Of a stretch of 64,000 nucleotides of DNA, positions 1 to 14,600 are shown piece by piece. Source of the stretch: Cinclus cinclus. Lineage: Eukaryota; Chordata; Aves; Passeriformes; Cinclidae. Within the stretch, counting starts at the first letter, position 1. The number at the start of each line of letters is the position of its first letter. The notes under the pieces are model-generated. The model saw nothing but the letters and a program-made list of their open reading frames with translations. It searched no databases and had not been told where the DNA came from. Made by a program: the position numbers and the translations under genes. Location: contig NC_085050.1 of NCBI RefSeq assembly GCF_963662255.1, positions 22,988,131 through 23,052,130 on the forward strand. The letters run 5' to 3'.

Positions 1-2455
1 ACTTTTTTTTTTGTTACAGTTCACTGATCACTGTTCCTATCATTTCATAGGCTCTACATGTCTGTCTGATGTGCCTTTAGCTTCTGATATGGTTTAGCCT
101 AGTGAATATGATCTTCCTCTTTATAATTTTCTGCTGCTGAATGTTACTGTATTTGTCAGCATGGCTCCAGATTCCCAGGGTTTCTTCCTCACTGAGTCAG
201 AGGGCCTGCTTTCAATTCTTTCTCTTGAGCCTAAGAATAGGAAGAACTTCTCTGGTCCTTCCTACATGTCACATTGCCCTGGACATTCATGCAAGATGTG
301 CCTTTAAATTTTGCTTAAGACTACTAAAATAGGAGGCTGTGACTTCTGTCTTCCCTCACTGTATTTACCTACCAGTATTCACCCTTTGTGTCTCTTGTTC
401 ACTCTTACAAGCTCTTTAATGCTTAAATTTTAAACAGTTTACAGGAAAGCCAAGGTTGCTCCATGCATTACTTAGCACAAAATCATGATCTTACAGACTC
501 ATTAAAATAGTGCCATAGTCAAGACTCCTTTCTTACAGGTATGGGAAAATGTTTGTTGCTGACAACATCAAAAACCCCTCTTCTTTCTGTTAATTTCTGT
601 TAACCCTCTCAGACTGATAGAGCTCTGGAGGATGTCTCTTGTAGTGAAGTAAGAAACCAGTACCCTGGGCATACCCATGGCAAATAAATTCCTTTTGCAA
701 AGCACCCTGAACTTTGAAACCATGATATTCTAGATGCAGTGGGAGAGGCAGAATGGCATTGTAATGGATCCCAGTCAAAAGTTCATGTGATAAAACCAGT
801 TTTCATAATTGTCACAGTTAATAGGAGCATACCTGTGAATCAGTAACTTAAGAGCAAGGAGCTAAACTGGTAAAGTGATGCAGTTGTTGTGACCAAATTT
901 ATTAGAAGAAAGGGAATTGTTCTTTTTATTTTGACAATGTAAATGATGCATTGAATTGCTAATGGCAAGTTTTCTTTTGTGTGGAATAATTAACACTGTA
1001 AACTTATCTGGATTCTCATACATAATGCAAACCTTAAAGTCCAGGTTTTAATGTAAAGCTAAGCTGTGTGTCTAGCCAAGAATAAACTCAGTATGTGGAA
1101 AAAGTCTCAAGTGTGTTCCTTGTGTATTATCAGTTCCCACTCAACCAGGGTAACTTTGAGTAGCTCCTTTAGAAGACAAGCTGTTCATTTTCATTCACTG
1201 TGCAGAAAAATGATTGCATCCATTTACCACGTAGTTCAGGGTTTGGCACTTACACTACCTGCTTGAGGAAACTGGTTTGTTTTTTGTTGTGGAAAGAATT
1301 ATTGCCAGGAAAGCTGAGGGAGTAAGTTATTTAAAGATAAGGGCAAAATATTCAGAGCATGAGTCTTCAGCATGGAAAACTGATGACCAGGGTTTATTTA
1401 AGGCTTATGGGTGGCATAAAGAGCTACTGTTCACAGTCTCTTACAATATAGGAACAGGGTACATGAAATGTACAGTGTGTGGTAGTGGAGGAGTCTGTAC
1501 AACATGTGATAAGGCTGAGGAACTCTTTGCAACAGGATTGGTGAGTGCCAAAAGATTATATGGATGTCAAGACTTAAGGGAAAAAAATAAAAGAAAAATC
1601 TATTGGCATACTTCTAAATACAGTCACCAAGCTTTTAAAGCAGGAGCTATATTTTAGGGATTCGTAACTATATGTTCTTCAGTGCTCTTCATCCCACTGG
1701 TGGCACCTACTGGAGGCAGCTTCAAGATTTAGACAGACCTTTAATCTGATTCAGAAATCTTTCTTAGAAATTCAGATTTTGTCCATGTCACTCTGTTCAC
1801 AACTGCTGCAGTTGTGGGCTTTCCATGTTTAAGGGAAAGTTTGCAATCATAGGTGGATTGTGGCCTCTATCATGCTGGTGCTTCTCAGTATTCTGCATGC
1901 TTGGATGATGATGATGATGTTGAAATCATGCTTTTCAATTCCCTAGTACGTTTTATGTGAAGATGTGATGGTATAAGAAATACCTTCCTTTTAAGAATAT
2001 GATTTGAAAAATAGTTCTAATGATTTGAACTTATTTGAACTATTAAATTTGCTTTTAAATTGTTGTCCTTTTCTTTGGATCACCAGACATTCTCAAATGT
2101 TTTTTCCACCCTTTATTTACATATGGTGATTTTTCTTGATCTTGTAAGAAAGACTTTTCCATTTTTATTTCATAAGAGCCCTGGATTTGATAAAGATTGT
2201 GAGCAGCAGATGATGAGTACCAGTAGAAACTGGTCCCTGAATTTTTGTGATGCTAGGACCCTTGAGTCATATCTTTGGACTTGATCATTGTTCAGGGTGA
2301 AACACATGATGTGGCACTGCATGGCCATGATTCTGGTGACAAGGCTGATCCAAGGCCCATGCTACTGCCATGCAAGGCCTACCTGGTTTAAAGCTAGCTC
2401 AGGAGTTTCTGACTAAACTGTAGGGACAATAGCTTAGGTCTTAATGTTTGCAGAA
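1..2455. other. Intergenic, nothing recognised
   Basis: AT-rich unique-looking sequence. A 126-codon plus-strand frame at 1277-1657 has a cysteine-rich stretch but no family I recognise and no supporting splice structure. A short GAT run lies near 1906-1919. Confidence 0.6.
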
Positions 2456-2672
2456 GCACAGAATCATTTAGGTTGGAAAAAACTTCTGAAATCATCAAGT
2501 CCAACCTTTGACTGATCACCAACCTTGTCAACTAGACCATGGCATCAAGTGTAATATCCATTCATTTCTTGAACACCTCCAGAGATTTTGAATGCACCAC
2601 CTCCACTGGCAGTTCATGCTAATGCTAGACAGCCCCTTCCATGAACAAATTTCATTAAGAAGATACTTGCTC
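2456..2672 (-). mobile_element. Short CR1 LINE fragment (3' tail)
   Basis: It starts with the reverse complement of the CR1 terminus (ACAGAATCATTTAGGTTGG) and continues with TCAAGTCCAACC, ACTAGACCATGGCA and CACCTCCAGAGATT, as in the CR1 3' untranslated region. It is truncated after about 215 bases. Confidence 0.85.
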
Positions 2673-5600
2673 TAAATCAGCCTTGTGTGTCAGTAGGCAG
2701 AACTGTACATGACAGCTGTAGTGCTGAGTGAGACAGGACTGCTTTCTAATTCTGTCTGTCTTGGTCTCTTCCTCTTTTGTGTGCCTCGTGCTTAGGTCCA
2801 GTAATCTTTGAGGAAGATGAAATCCAGAAATTATTAATAACTATGATTATAGTAATGGAAATTAGCAATTTATGCACTGAGTAACTTTATTTACCATGAA
2901 GGCAGCAGGGTGACTTAATATTTACTGAGGAAGACAACAAAGCTGTAAAAATACTGTTTTGGATCTCTATGCTGCAGAGGCCTTCAAGAGATGAGCTGAC
3001 AGATTCTTTTGTGCCATCTCTTGGCAGAGAGATCAACCCTCCTTTCTTGCACTGAGTCACTGCAGTGTTGAAATGAGGAAAAATATAAACTGTCTCTTGT
3101 GATGCCTTCACTGGTCTTTTCACAAGCAGAATTACAGAGCTGAAGTGCAATGGGATATTGGGGCGCTGAATTTTCAACGGTGCAAAAAGATAGAAGACGG
3201 ACTTTCCTAAGCTAGGAAATGTGTTTGTGTTCATGGAGATTGAAACAAGAGGGTTCAGACTAGACCAAAAAGGATCATCTTGAACAATAAGTGACATTCT
3301 GAGAGAGAAGAGGTTATTCCCATATTTCATGAATTCAGATGTTGTATTTCTAAGAATCTACATCTTTTGTCCACTGGTTACCAAAACTTGATTCTGTGAC
3401 ACTGCCAGGATTATGATAAGTATCTCACAGTAGTTTCTCAGGAAATGGGGAGTGTGGCAAGAATTCCTGATTGTGAGCCAGTCCCAGTTTGAGAAGCTGA
3501 AGACCTGAGCATGATTGTTTTGGAGACGGGAAAAGGAGATTATGGAGTGAAAGGCAGCTCCTCTCATTCTCTTTATAGAAGTGTGAAGAATCCATATTTT
3601 CCTACAAACTTCTGTTATTCATTGAGGAAAAGAATATATTGACTCTTGTTTTCTTTCTTAAAATCTTTTCATCGGTGACAGTATATAGGACCAAAGGTGA
3701 CCTCTGTAGTTTGTACGCAGCCACCTCCTTTGTACTTGCAGGCAGAGTGAGTGACCTAGAGCTCAGTTAAAAGAGAGGAGCAAGCTGAGCATCTCTTTTC
3801 TCACTGTTCTCTGAAGTCTACTACAAAGGAGAAATCTTTCTTCTATGTTACAGACAAGTCCAACTCTGTGGAACAGACCAGAGGTAGTAGAGATGTTTGT
3901 ATCTAGTTTGTGTTGTGCAAATTAGGGTTTCATTGTCCCCAGACACTTCTTAGGAACTCCATTTTACCTTTGCAGCAAGGAATAATGTAGACAGCAAGTG
4001 CCTAGCTCAGTTTTGTTTTTATGACTGTCTTCCTAAATACTTTTGTACATTTGATTCCTCGTGTGCAGGCCACAGACCACTGAAGATCTGCAAGGCCACC
4101 AGGATACACTGCACCCCAAAGGTGAGTGTCTCAGGTGGTGCCTTCTGGTTACCTGGGATGCAGGGATGGACCCTGGTAGTGAACTAAGGCATGCCTAAGT
4201 CACATGAGTTGCTTTGTCTGGCCATGACAGTACTGTATGTTCTGTCACGTGTAGTTCTAGTCATTGTGGCTGAGAAGGCAATCAGGTATCTGAGAGGTAC
4301 CTTTGCATCAGGATGAAATACAAATCTAACTGTAGAGGGTGGGATGTAAGCTTATGGGGAGCATAGAAGGGTGGAAAATATGGTCTGTGGAAAAGCTGGA
4401 GTCTGGTGCTGCTGTGGTCTCTTCTTGGGTTTTCCTGCTTCAGAGTAGAAGTCCATGTAGTGAACATCCAGAAAATGCAAATCGAGATTAAAAAAGGCAT
4501 CTGGAATTCCAAGTAGGGTTTTTATTCTACTTTCTGAAGACATTTATTTAAAAAGTAATCCAGTACTACCTTTTAAGTAACCAATCTAGGATTATGGATT
4601 TTTCCGGGGAGCAGGAATTGTTTTTTGCCTCTGCCATTATCATGTAATGTGTCTTGACATTCACACAGCTACTTACAATAAACCTTTATCTCTATTTTAG
4701 AAGAACTTGGAACAGATTTTTGTACGTCATTACTTTTATTCATATCACTCTTCACTGAACAAGATTTTATCTGTTGTGCTGGAAGTGCTGGGGAGACTGC
4801 ACACCGGTCTTTCCTATATTTCACTTTGGTTTGAAGAATGCACTAGTTTGATTAATTTAAAGTCAATGACAGAGATGGCAAAAGAAGAGTGGATCAAAAA
4901 TTCACATGCTTTTAAAAATTACTTAAACCTAACCCAGATTACTGTAGGCAGAGTGTTTCAGTGAATAAAATTATTAAAATGGATTCACTGGGTTATTTGT
5001 TTGCTATGTGTCTGTCACCACTAACAGACAACTTGATTAATAGTGGTCTTAAATATGTATAATCACATCATATTCTGGTTTTGTTTGCTTTTGAATTCTC
5101 CATTAGCATGCTTAACAGCAAGTTAGCAGGAAATTTTTTGAGACAGTATAATATGAACAAAAAAAAAAGAATGATACTATCATTAATGCACACATCTGCA
5201 TGCTTCTGTTGCTGGTGTGCCATAGATAAGTGATAGATCTGGCTCTTCTATTAATTCTGTATTTTCAGTTCTAGCTGAGCCTTACCAAGCTGCTCATGAC
5301 ATTTCAGAGACAAGACTGCCTTTTTTAATGCTTCACTGCAATGAAGTGCACTCTAACAGTAAAGTTAAATAGATGGTAAAGTCATCTGGAGTAGTCTCCG
5401 GAAGTTAGAAAAGACCTTTACAGAGAAATCATTTGGCTAGAATGTGGAGTCCATGTTCAATGGGGATGAAAGTATTGGTGTGACTTCCATAGGGCCACAA
5501 TAGAGGATGGTAGCAGACACAGCTGTGTTGCAAAATAACGCTACATAATGTTAGCAAAACGTAGAAGAGGGAAGAGATAGGAAAAGCTAACTAAACATGA

Positions 5601-8600
5601 AGTGAAAAAATATAAAATCTCTGAGACTATTGTTCAGCACCTGTGAGTTCACTAGAGCACGTTCAAGCTGTGGTATAGCTACTTTCAGTTTCCATGTCCC
5701 ATTCACTGGCCAGCCTGTGTCCAGGGCTGGACTGTTAGCAACCCTGGGGCTGCATCCCAGCAGTGGCTCTGCTGTGGGCTGACTGTCTCAGGTTACTGTC
5801 TCAGTCAAGGACAAGGGTGCCAGCCTACCCCAAACCATGACGATGTGTCCAAACCTTCACTAGCTTGATGAATTGGTGGGACCCTGAGGATCCACTGTCA
5901 TCACCCACTGTTAAAGCAGTTCCACTTCATCTCTCTGCTCACTTCCCAAAAGCAAGTGTCTGGTGGCCTTCAGTATGAAGATTGTCACTTATACAACCTG
6001 GAAGGTTGGTTTTCTCTGTCTACTTCATAACTATAAGTTCCTTCAGACACCATGATTATTAAAATAATTTTTTGTCACAGAAAGTTGGTAACTCCCTCCA
6101 CAGGAGGCCTGACAGGGTTCATAGCTATTATAGGTGTACTTTCCTGTCCTGCAGGTTATGCCTACTTTTGATTAGCATTTTAATATTCTAGGTGAATGCC
6201 AGCAAGATATCCGTGGTGAATTAAACTTCTGTTGCTTTTATCTAGTGTTTTTAACATAGCTCAAAACAGAATGTTGTTCACAAGATAATCTCTTTCCTCA
6301 CAGTTAAAGGATGAGAGTTTATGAAAAACTTTATGAAAAAGGATTAACACTAACATCCCAAACCCAAGAGTGAACTGGCTTCTTACTCCCTCACTCTGAA
6401 ACAGTAGTGGAGTGAAAATGACCTCAGGGGTATGCTGCTCAGGTATGGGCAAAACATAATCACCTTCAGCTACTGTGCCTCAGCTCTGCTTTGGAATGCC
6501 GTGTTCACTATCCTGTAGAGGTTGTTTGACCTGCAACAAACAGCATTCTCAACACCATGGCTCAAGGTGGGCTGGGCTGGATAAGTGTGTTATTTGGGAC
6601 AGCATCCTTGAGCTGCATGAATTCTCAGCAGTGCTTCAAGCCAGCAAGTTTTGTGTCTCTAGGAGCATTATACTGGGACTCTAGATTTCTGAGGCACCAG
6701 CAGCAAACCAGTCTGGGGGTCCTGCTCTCAGGGGAATGGTAGAGAGGCGGAGGGTGTTGGAAAGAGTAAGTCCAGGGCCCGAGTGGCTTTGCTGTGAAAG
6801 CACCTTGCAAAAGTTCCTTCTGAGGAGTTAGTTCCTCACCTAAATCCCGAGACCTCTAGGGGTCATGCAAGTGCTGTTCTAGCTGCTGAGATGCTTCAAG
6901 GCCATGCTTGTAAGCAATTTTTTAAATTAAAAGAAAAAACCAGCTCTTAACCCTAAATGTGCTGTTTTCTCCAAGACACAACAGGTGATGTAGCCTTGTC
7001 AACACAGTTGTTTCTGTTAATCCTTTATTAAAGACTAAGTAAAAAAAGAATTCTATCCTATGGGTAAGAACAAAGATTGCTATTCAGAAAGGCTGCTTCA
7101 TTACTTCCTCAGAAGCAGTTCTTTAATTTATAGTGTGATTCAGGGGCTAACAGTTTTGGGAATAGTTCTGATTTGAGGTAGGCTGCTGGTCCTCGAAGTA
7201 CTGCAGGTTGAAGGTTTCATGAGCAGTGGAGGTTGGTCCCTACACTTGGTCAGAATAGTCTGGCATGTTGTTGGGACCAAGAGAAAATGTCTGCTGGAGC
7301 CATGGGGAGCTATGACAGCAGGAACCTGAGCCCTTGGCCAGGTTGTGGAGGTAATTTTCTTCATAAGAGCCTTCACAAAGCCAGGCTTTGCATTGGTAGC
7401 TAGAAAAGTGTGGCTAACACCCCAGAGCTTTGGCTACTGCTGAGCAGTGCTTCACTGCATCAACTCTATCTCTCCAACATTTCCCTTGCCAAGCAACTGG
7501 GCATGATTTTGGGAAAGGACAGAGCCAGGACATCTAACCTACTAATCAAAGGGTATTCCATAACATAAGACATCTGCTCACCTATAAAAACTATGAGAAA
7601 GGAGGAAGGGAGGGTGGTAGTAGCGAGGGGGTGAGGAATTTTTCTTCCATAGCAACTACTATGTGTACTGAAGCCCTACTTCCCAGGAAGAAACTGGACG
7701 TCATCTCCTAATAGGAAGTAAAGAAAAAATCTTTTTGTTCCCTTTGCTTCTATGCACAGCCTTTGCTTTTGCTTTATTAAACTGCCTTTATGCTGATCTA
7801 TGAGGGTATTTTCCCCATCTTATTTTCTCTTTCCCTGTTCTGCTGAGGAGGGGGATGATAAGAGTGACTTAGTGGGTACCTGTTGTCCAGTGAGGGTCAA
7901 CCCACCATACCAGCTTAAACTTTCACTGTTGCATCAGACTGCCATCCTCTGAAGGATTCCTGGAGTGCACAGACTGAGCAACTGCTCCTGTGAGGTACGA
8001 TGGAATAAGACTCTGTTGGAGATAATTTGGTCCATCTCAAGAGACCCAGAGCACTTTAACTGCTGCCTGGGCCTGGTTTATTCTCCAACCTTCCCCCATG
8101 GCACTGTTTCCATTGTACCTGCTTTTTTTTTCCTGTGCTTTGTAGGTGATCCTCTTGAGCCCAGCCAGGCAGGTGATTCCTTCCCCTTCCCTCTCCATCC
8201 CAGAGGGACTCATACCTGAAGCTGCCCGTGCACATGGCAGAGGGGAGGAGGCAGTGCTGCTGAGCAGGCAGAATGGCTGCAGACTCTACCAGACTCTGTC
8301 ATCAGTCTAGCTGTATTTGCTTGAATGGTGATGTGACCACTCTGGGGGGAAGGACTTCATCTTGTGCAGCAGCAAAACATCAATCACTGTTCACTTCCAC
8401 TGTGCTGCTGCTGTGGCTGTTACGTTGCTCTTTGCAAATTTGTATTTTCTTTAAAAAACCTACAAACAGAAAAAATAGCTGGAACAAGAAGGCAAATGTT
8501 AATAATCAGACCTGTATCAATATTATCTTAAATCCATTAAATACACAAAGTCCTGCCTATAGAGAAGGAACATGGCACTGATAAGAACTGATTTCAGAAA

Positions 8601-11283
8601 TTCCTGTCCTTACCAGACATCAGAAAAGTTACAAGCAATGAAGTAAAAAAAGGGAAACCTTGTGGAGATGCAGTGGGACCTAAAATCGCAGGTTTTACAC
8701 ATAGATGATGGGGCTTTATCACAGACTGGAGAGAACCAGTGGGCAGATCTGCAGTGGTGTGGCATCTAGTTTTAATGAGATGCTTATTTAAGGATGAGAC
8801 AGCAAAGTATTATGATAGCTCTGGGCCATGGTCCTGATGCTGCTTGTCTTGCTCTGACTGAGGCCTGCTCCTGTGGCTTGTATATCAGCAAGAAACCTAT
8901 GCTTATTCTTTAGCAGGTTGTATGAAGAAATTGTTCTAGATGGGGTGAATACATGACAGAACAGAATGATATTTGGTTCTTTTTTTCATTGCCTGCTTTA
9001 CTGTATTTAGTGGGGGTGCTTAGCTAGGACGCTGTGTATTGGTAGCGATTTCCCAATTCCTTTTACTTAACAACTGGAGCTTTCTTCCTTTCAAGATGAA
9101 GCATCTCTTGACAAGTTTAGAGATGGCATTTGTAGAAGTAGACCATCATGCTAGAATAGCTGCTTTGGTTAAGCTCTGGGTCCTGCTGAGGTGCTTCCAT
9201 GCCCTGGTAGCAGGACCACCACTTTGGAATTATCCCACAAGTGTGGCAGGCTTTCCTACAGCTCTGCAGTTCTCAGTATTGATGATTCAAGTGCACCCAG
9301 GCATTATTGCTGAATAAACAAACATAGGCAATTTCTGTTACAGAGATAAAGATTTCTATTAAAATGCATTAGATCTATAGAGAAATAGATAGATAATAGA
9401 GAAAGGGAATAGACACTCCATTAAGTCCAGGAAGAGCTGTCATGGGGAGCATGTGCTGAACAAAACACAACTTGGTTAGAATTTTCTGACTTTTTACCTG
9501 GTACGTGAGCCTCCCCTCTTTTTATTGCTCCTATGGATCGTGCTGTCTCACTGTAAGTAAGATCTCTCCAAAGAGCAGCTTTATCTACACCAGGGTAATT
9601 CACCTAATTGCATGCCATTGAAAGAAAAGGGTTTTACTCTGGTAGAGAGCTTGAAGTTCCAAGGTTCATGGCAAAACTAAGAGGAAAAAGTATCTTATCA
9701 AGGATCTATACAATCACTTATAGTTTGCTTTTGTTCTCTTAAATACTGTCCAACAACTCTGGATCCCATGTGAAATAAGTGTGTTTACTTTTATGATCTC
9801 AGTATACAACAACTGATATCTTGCATAACTCCTCTGATATTAATGCTAATTCCTTTTGCTGTTGTTGGTGGATGTTGCACAGCCTAACTTCTGTCTTGGT
9901 ATTTTTTGCTTTCAACCTTGCTGAGTTAAATGCCAGAGGTTTATTACATGCTCTCTGTCTGGGTTAATTTTTTTGGCCTCTGGATCTATTAATTGCCATT
10001 TGTAAATTTTCCTGGTGGTAAAGGTCACAAAGATAACTTGGCCCCCATAGCTTAACCTCTTGGCACATCTCAGGTTATGAAAGGCAGTGTTGAAGTTTGC
10101 TGATTAAATTAATTACTCTTCTGAGGTTTCATCATAAAGAAAACCTCTTTTGCTTTTGTAGTTCACTTCCATCAAGTTTTTGCATCATATTTCAGAGCTC
10201 GGTTAGGAACCTGTAATTTTACTGGAGCACAATCAGATGGTAGAAAGAGTTTATGTTTGTCAAACATAAACCTGAACCTGAACTGTGTGTTGCACAGATG
10301 CCTTCCTCTGCTTCATAAGACTGGAAGTCATGCTGCTGCTTCTGCTTTCCCTCTAAACTTTCTGCCTTTGCTAAGAACATTGCTGGGCTGATGAAACTGG
10401 AACAAAGCCTGAGAATAAAACAACAGTGTTTTGGTGTCTAAAGCCACACAAACAGCACTCAACCTTCATTCTAGCCCCAGCAGAAAACTCACTCATGAAA
10501 GTGTGTGCTTCTGAGCATAAGATACATTTTCCAAAGCTGTGCCTGAGTGCAAATAGGGGATCTGGGACCCTAAACTGACCTATTCCTGTTAGAGGGAACC
10601 AGGAGCAAGCTTGTACCAGGATGTCATCATATAAAGCTGGTCTCTTGCTGTTCCTTACATCCAGCCCTTCTGGTTAGCCTTTGCTCTATGCACTGAAATG
10701 CACAGGGCCATCTCCACTGCTGCTCCTGACAGTCACACTGCCAGAGTCCAGCAGGGTGGTGACAGCTGAGTCAACACCAGATCAATCAGAGCAGCCCTTT
10801 ATCTGAGCTGTTGGGGAGGATGTGTAAAAGCAAGTGCCCCTGTCCCTTCTGCACGCTGTGGCCTCCTGCTTTTCTTTGCTGAGGTAGTCCTTACTGTGTT
10901 TTATCACTGGGTACAGCATTGCAAACATGGCATTGCAGCCCTTCTGGAGTTGTTGGAGTTTAGCTCATTGTGGGGAAGTGCTGGCTCTTACTGAAGCTTA
11001 GACAACTCCCCAGAGCCACTGCAGCAGTGAGAAGTGAGTGTAGTGAGAAGGCCACTACCTTCAGGACTAATCAACACAGGGACGTCTCAAATATCTCCTT
11101 GTTGTGCTCTGGGGTCCCTATGGACTAGCATTGCAGCCTTGTCTTTCCTACCAAGATTATCTTCAAGGCAGTTGCAGCAAAGTGACTGTGGTACCTCTAA
11201 AATGTAGATTATAATTTTAAAAATAGGAAATAAAGTATACATATGGCTATATAAATCACAAGGCAAGATATGATAATTGCATT
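2673..11283. other. Intergenic, nothing recognised
   Basis: About 8.6 kb without a supportable gene or repeat. A 147-codon minus-strand frame at 2887-3330 has no known motif. Short A runs (near 5159) are the only simple repeats noted. Confidence 0.55.
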
Positions 11284-11605
11284 TATAGAATTATAAAATG
11301 GTTTGGGTTGGAAAGGACATAAAAGATCATCTACTTCCAAGCCCATGACACAGGTAGAGAGAGACACCTTCCACTAGACCACGTTGCGAAAGTCCCTATC
11401 CAACCTGGCCTTGAACATTTCCAGGGATGGGTTGTTCACAACTTCTCTGGGCAGCCTGTTTCAGTGCCTCACCACCCCCATAGGGAAGGATTCCTTCCTA
11501 ATACCTAATTTAAATTTGCCTGTCTCAGTACAAAGCCATTCCCCCTTTTCCAGTCACAACATGCCCTTGTGAGAAGTCCTTCTCCAGCTCTCTTGCTCAT
11601 CCAAT
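11284..11605 (-). mobile_element. Truncated CR1 LINE fragment (3' tail)
   Basis: On the plus strand it reads as the reverse complement of a CR1 3' end: 8-base repeat-like start at 11284, GGTTTGGGTTGGAAAGGAC, then CCAACCTGGCCTTGAACA, GGGCAGCCTGTTTCAGTGCC and AGTCACAACATGCCC. Similarity fades near 11605. Only the tail and the end of ORF2 remain. Confidence 0.85.
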
Positions 11606-14600
11606 TCCCAGTGCTGAACACCAGCTCAGCAGAGGGGCTGGGGTCAGGGTGTTGTGGCTGCCTGGCCACCCCTGGCTGATCTTCTCCATGCCAGTCCAAG
11701 CCTTTGGGGGTTTTGCAGAGCATTTAGAGAAGAAATGGACACTATAACATCTGTGTCCTGTTGTACTGGGGAAATACTGATTTCAGCTGATTCCAGTGCC
11801 TTTGCTAGATTATGTTTTAGCAGAGTTTATGAATGCAATAATTAAATGTACTTTTGAAGCATCTTTCCTGGTACTTCACTGCAGTGAAAGTAAGGGCAGC
11901 TTTAAGAAAAAAGACCCTCCAAGCAAGATCTAAAGGCAACATACAAAATTATACTTAAGATACATTTGCCTTCTCTTTCCAGAGCATCCAGTCCTCATGT
12001 GTCCTCCTTTTTTACGTAAGCATTGCACTTCATTTTTCCAAAGCCTAGCTTCAAAGTTCCTCTGCTCTATCATTTCCCAACTCAGAAATAATTTGCAGCA
12101 TGTCCTTGTATTTGATCTTGGATACATGAGATTCCCAGCTGAAGCCAGACTTTGTTGCCCCTTGTGCACAGGACATACTTGATACATTAGCAGTATTATG
12201 CCCAGTATGTCCATTACATCTGCTGCATTTCTGCCAGATGTCAGGCTATATTCCTAACCAGTACAGTGCTTGGGCATGATCTGAATAGCCTGAACACCTA
12301 TAGCAACCCCTGGCACTGAAGCTGCCACCTACCTGCCAACACAAATTGCTTTCTGCAATATTGAGGCTGTTGTAAGCTTTATTTGTTCCTGTGGATACAG
12401 CGTGTCTGCTATTTCTCAATGTGCTTATCTTGAATTGCCTTGTGGAAAGTAGCTCTTTCATCCATAACTCCTTCCTTAAAATCAATGATAGCAAATACCA
12501 ACATTTTCAGAAATGCTCAAGATGAGATTTTCAAGAGCACATTGCTCTAGACTGTGTTTATTTTCTCAAAAACCAAGACAGAATGAGGGCTAAATCTTCA
12601 GAACTGCACAGGAAATGCTGCTGGATGGGTAAGCAAGTCAGAGTAACTACCACAGTCTCCAAAGGTGAGTGTTCTTTCCTACCTTCCCCACAATGAGACA
12701 TTATTCTCCTTTTACATTTCAGGCCCAGGAAAGTCACATACAGTTTAAATGGAAGCAATGACAGGAAAGTAAAAGGACTGTATCCAAAGTACCTATGCAA
12801 AATAAGAAGGAACGATGTCTGGTTGAGCTTCCATCCGTTTTATTTGAGGGAGAGTACCTGTGTGTTGACGGTTACTAAATAAACAGAAAACATGTTCATC
12901 TGCAGAAATCCCTCAAGCTGGAACTGCCTGGAGGCTGAAGGGGTGCTGGGGAACAGTAGATAAACTTGTCCTGTTCTTTCTCTTCCCTGGTTATTGACTT
13001 CTGACAGTGGTGGACACTAAATCTTAGGCTAAATGGATCCTGCACCAGACTCAGCACAGATACCCATAAATTCTAACTGTGCAGATGCTAAAGAGATGAA
13101 AAGATCTTCCTGGGGAGTTGATGTATTTCCTCCTAGGTTGTAAAAGGTGTGGAAGCAAATCCATCACTCTGCTTCTTCTCCACTATTCATCTTGGGCTAC
13201 TCTGAAAAACCATCTTCTCTCTTAGCATTCCTTTTAGGAGAAAGCAAGTTGAGTAAAGTCAAATTGCTTTGCAGTTTGGGCTGAGCAAATGTAGAAAAAA
13301 GAGTTTAAAATACTCACAGTTGTCTCTCTTCTGGCAGAGATCCCCCATAGTACACTGGCCCAGAACACCCATTGCATGAGGCTCCTAGTGGGAATGTCCA
13401 ACCAAAAATCAAAATTTCACACGAGCAGTCACTTTGGCAACAGCCTGCTAGCAAGCTGTCATCTAGCAAGCTGCCAGGGTAACTCTTTACCAAGTGGGGA
13501 GGTGTTGGCAGCTTAAACCCATGGGAGCAGAAGTGACGGGTCAGGGCTGCAGTATGGGGGCTGACGCTACGGCTGCCCAGTGCAGCACTGCTCACTCAAC
13601 GTGTCTGTCCTGTTTGGGATGCAGCTCAAGTGAATGCCCCTGAACAGCTTTTTGGCAGAAATTTTACAATGATTTGCCAAGCTTTATCATTTTTATCATA
13701 GTTCCTGTATCAGCTCATCCTTGTTATTGAGCCTTTTATGTCAATTTAAATGCATCTATTTCTAGCTTTCATCAGTTTGAGCCTCTTATGCCATCTGCTA
13801 GATGTCCAAAAGTTGCTTTCTTACTAGAAGATTGTGATCTGCTATATTTACCCTTCAATCAGAGATATTAGCTCTTTTGGACCTGTTTTTTATCTTTGAT
13901 CAATAGAACCTATAACAGTCATTAAAAGCTTTTGCTCCTCCTGATCAAAGTGGTAAAGTAAAATGAAGAGAATTTTCTTTCATTTTCCTTAGCATTCCTC
14001 TGCTTTTTTAGAAGAAAAGGTTTATTCCTTGTCTATTTTCTCTCTTCTCCACCCTCTTAAGCTTCATCTACTATTAAATCTTATCTTTTGGGTTACCATT
14101 ATCTTCCTGGAACAAGCAAAGCCCTAATTACATTGAATTTCTATATTAAAAATACTGGGTAGCAGCTCCTTTGCCTGCCCTGCCATTTCTGGAATGAAAT
14201 AGCTGCTTGCATAAAGCCGCCCTTTGTTTTCCTTGTTGACCTCTTGCAGGTTTTTCCACTCTGCCTTCACTTTTTTTCCTTCCCCCTTCTGATTTCATTA
14301 AAAGAATAACTTTCATCTTTTGTTTTGAGAGGTGTGTGTTTCACATGCCCACTCATGTGCTGGCCTTTTGTGTTGCTTTCACATCAAACTCAATGAAGGT
14401 GGAAAACTTAAAGGGAACAAGACCTGAGACCTCTAAGTCCTGTCCAACCTGTGACATGGTCCTGCTCATTACACTGCATGTCAGACTGCAAGGAAAAGCA
14501 TATAGATAGAAGAGCATATAGTTAGAATTTTGTCAGATGATGACTATACTTCCACCCCTTCTACTTATTTTGGGGCTTATTGATTGGCCAATTAATAAAT

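Noticed and set aside
1277..1657. 126-codon frame with a CxxC-like cysteine stretch (CTVCGSGGVCTTC)
   Set aside because: No known zinc-binding family matches, the surroundings show no splice or promoter structure, and the composition is like neighbouring non-coding DNA.
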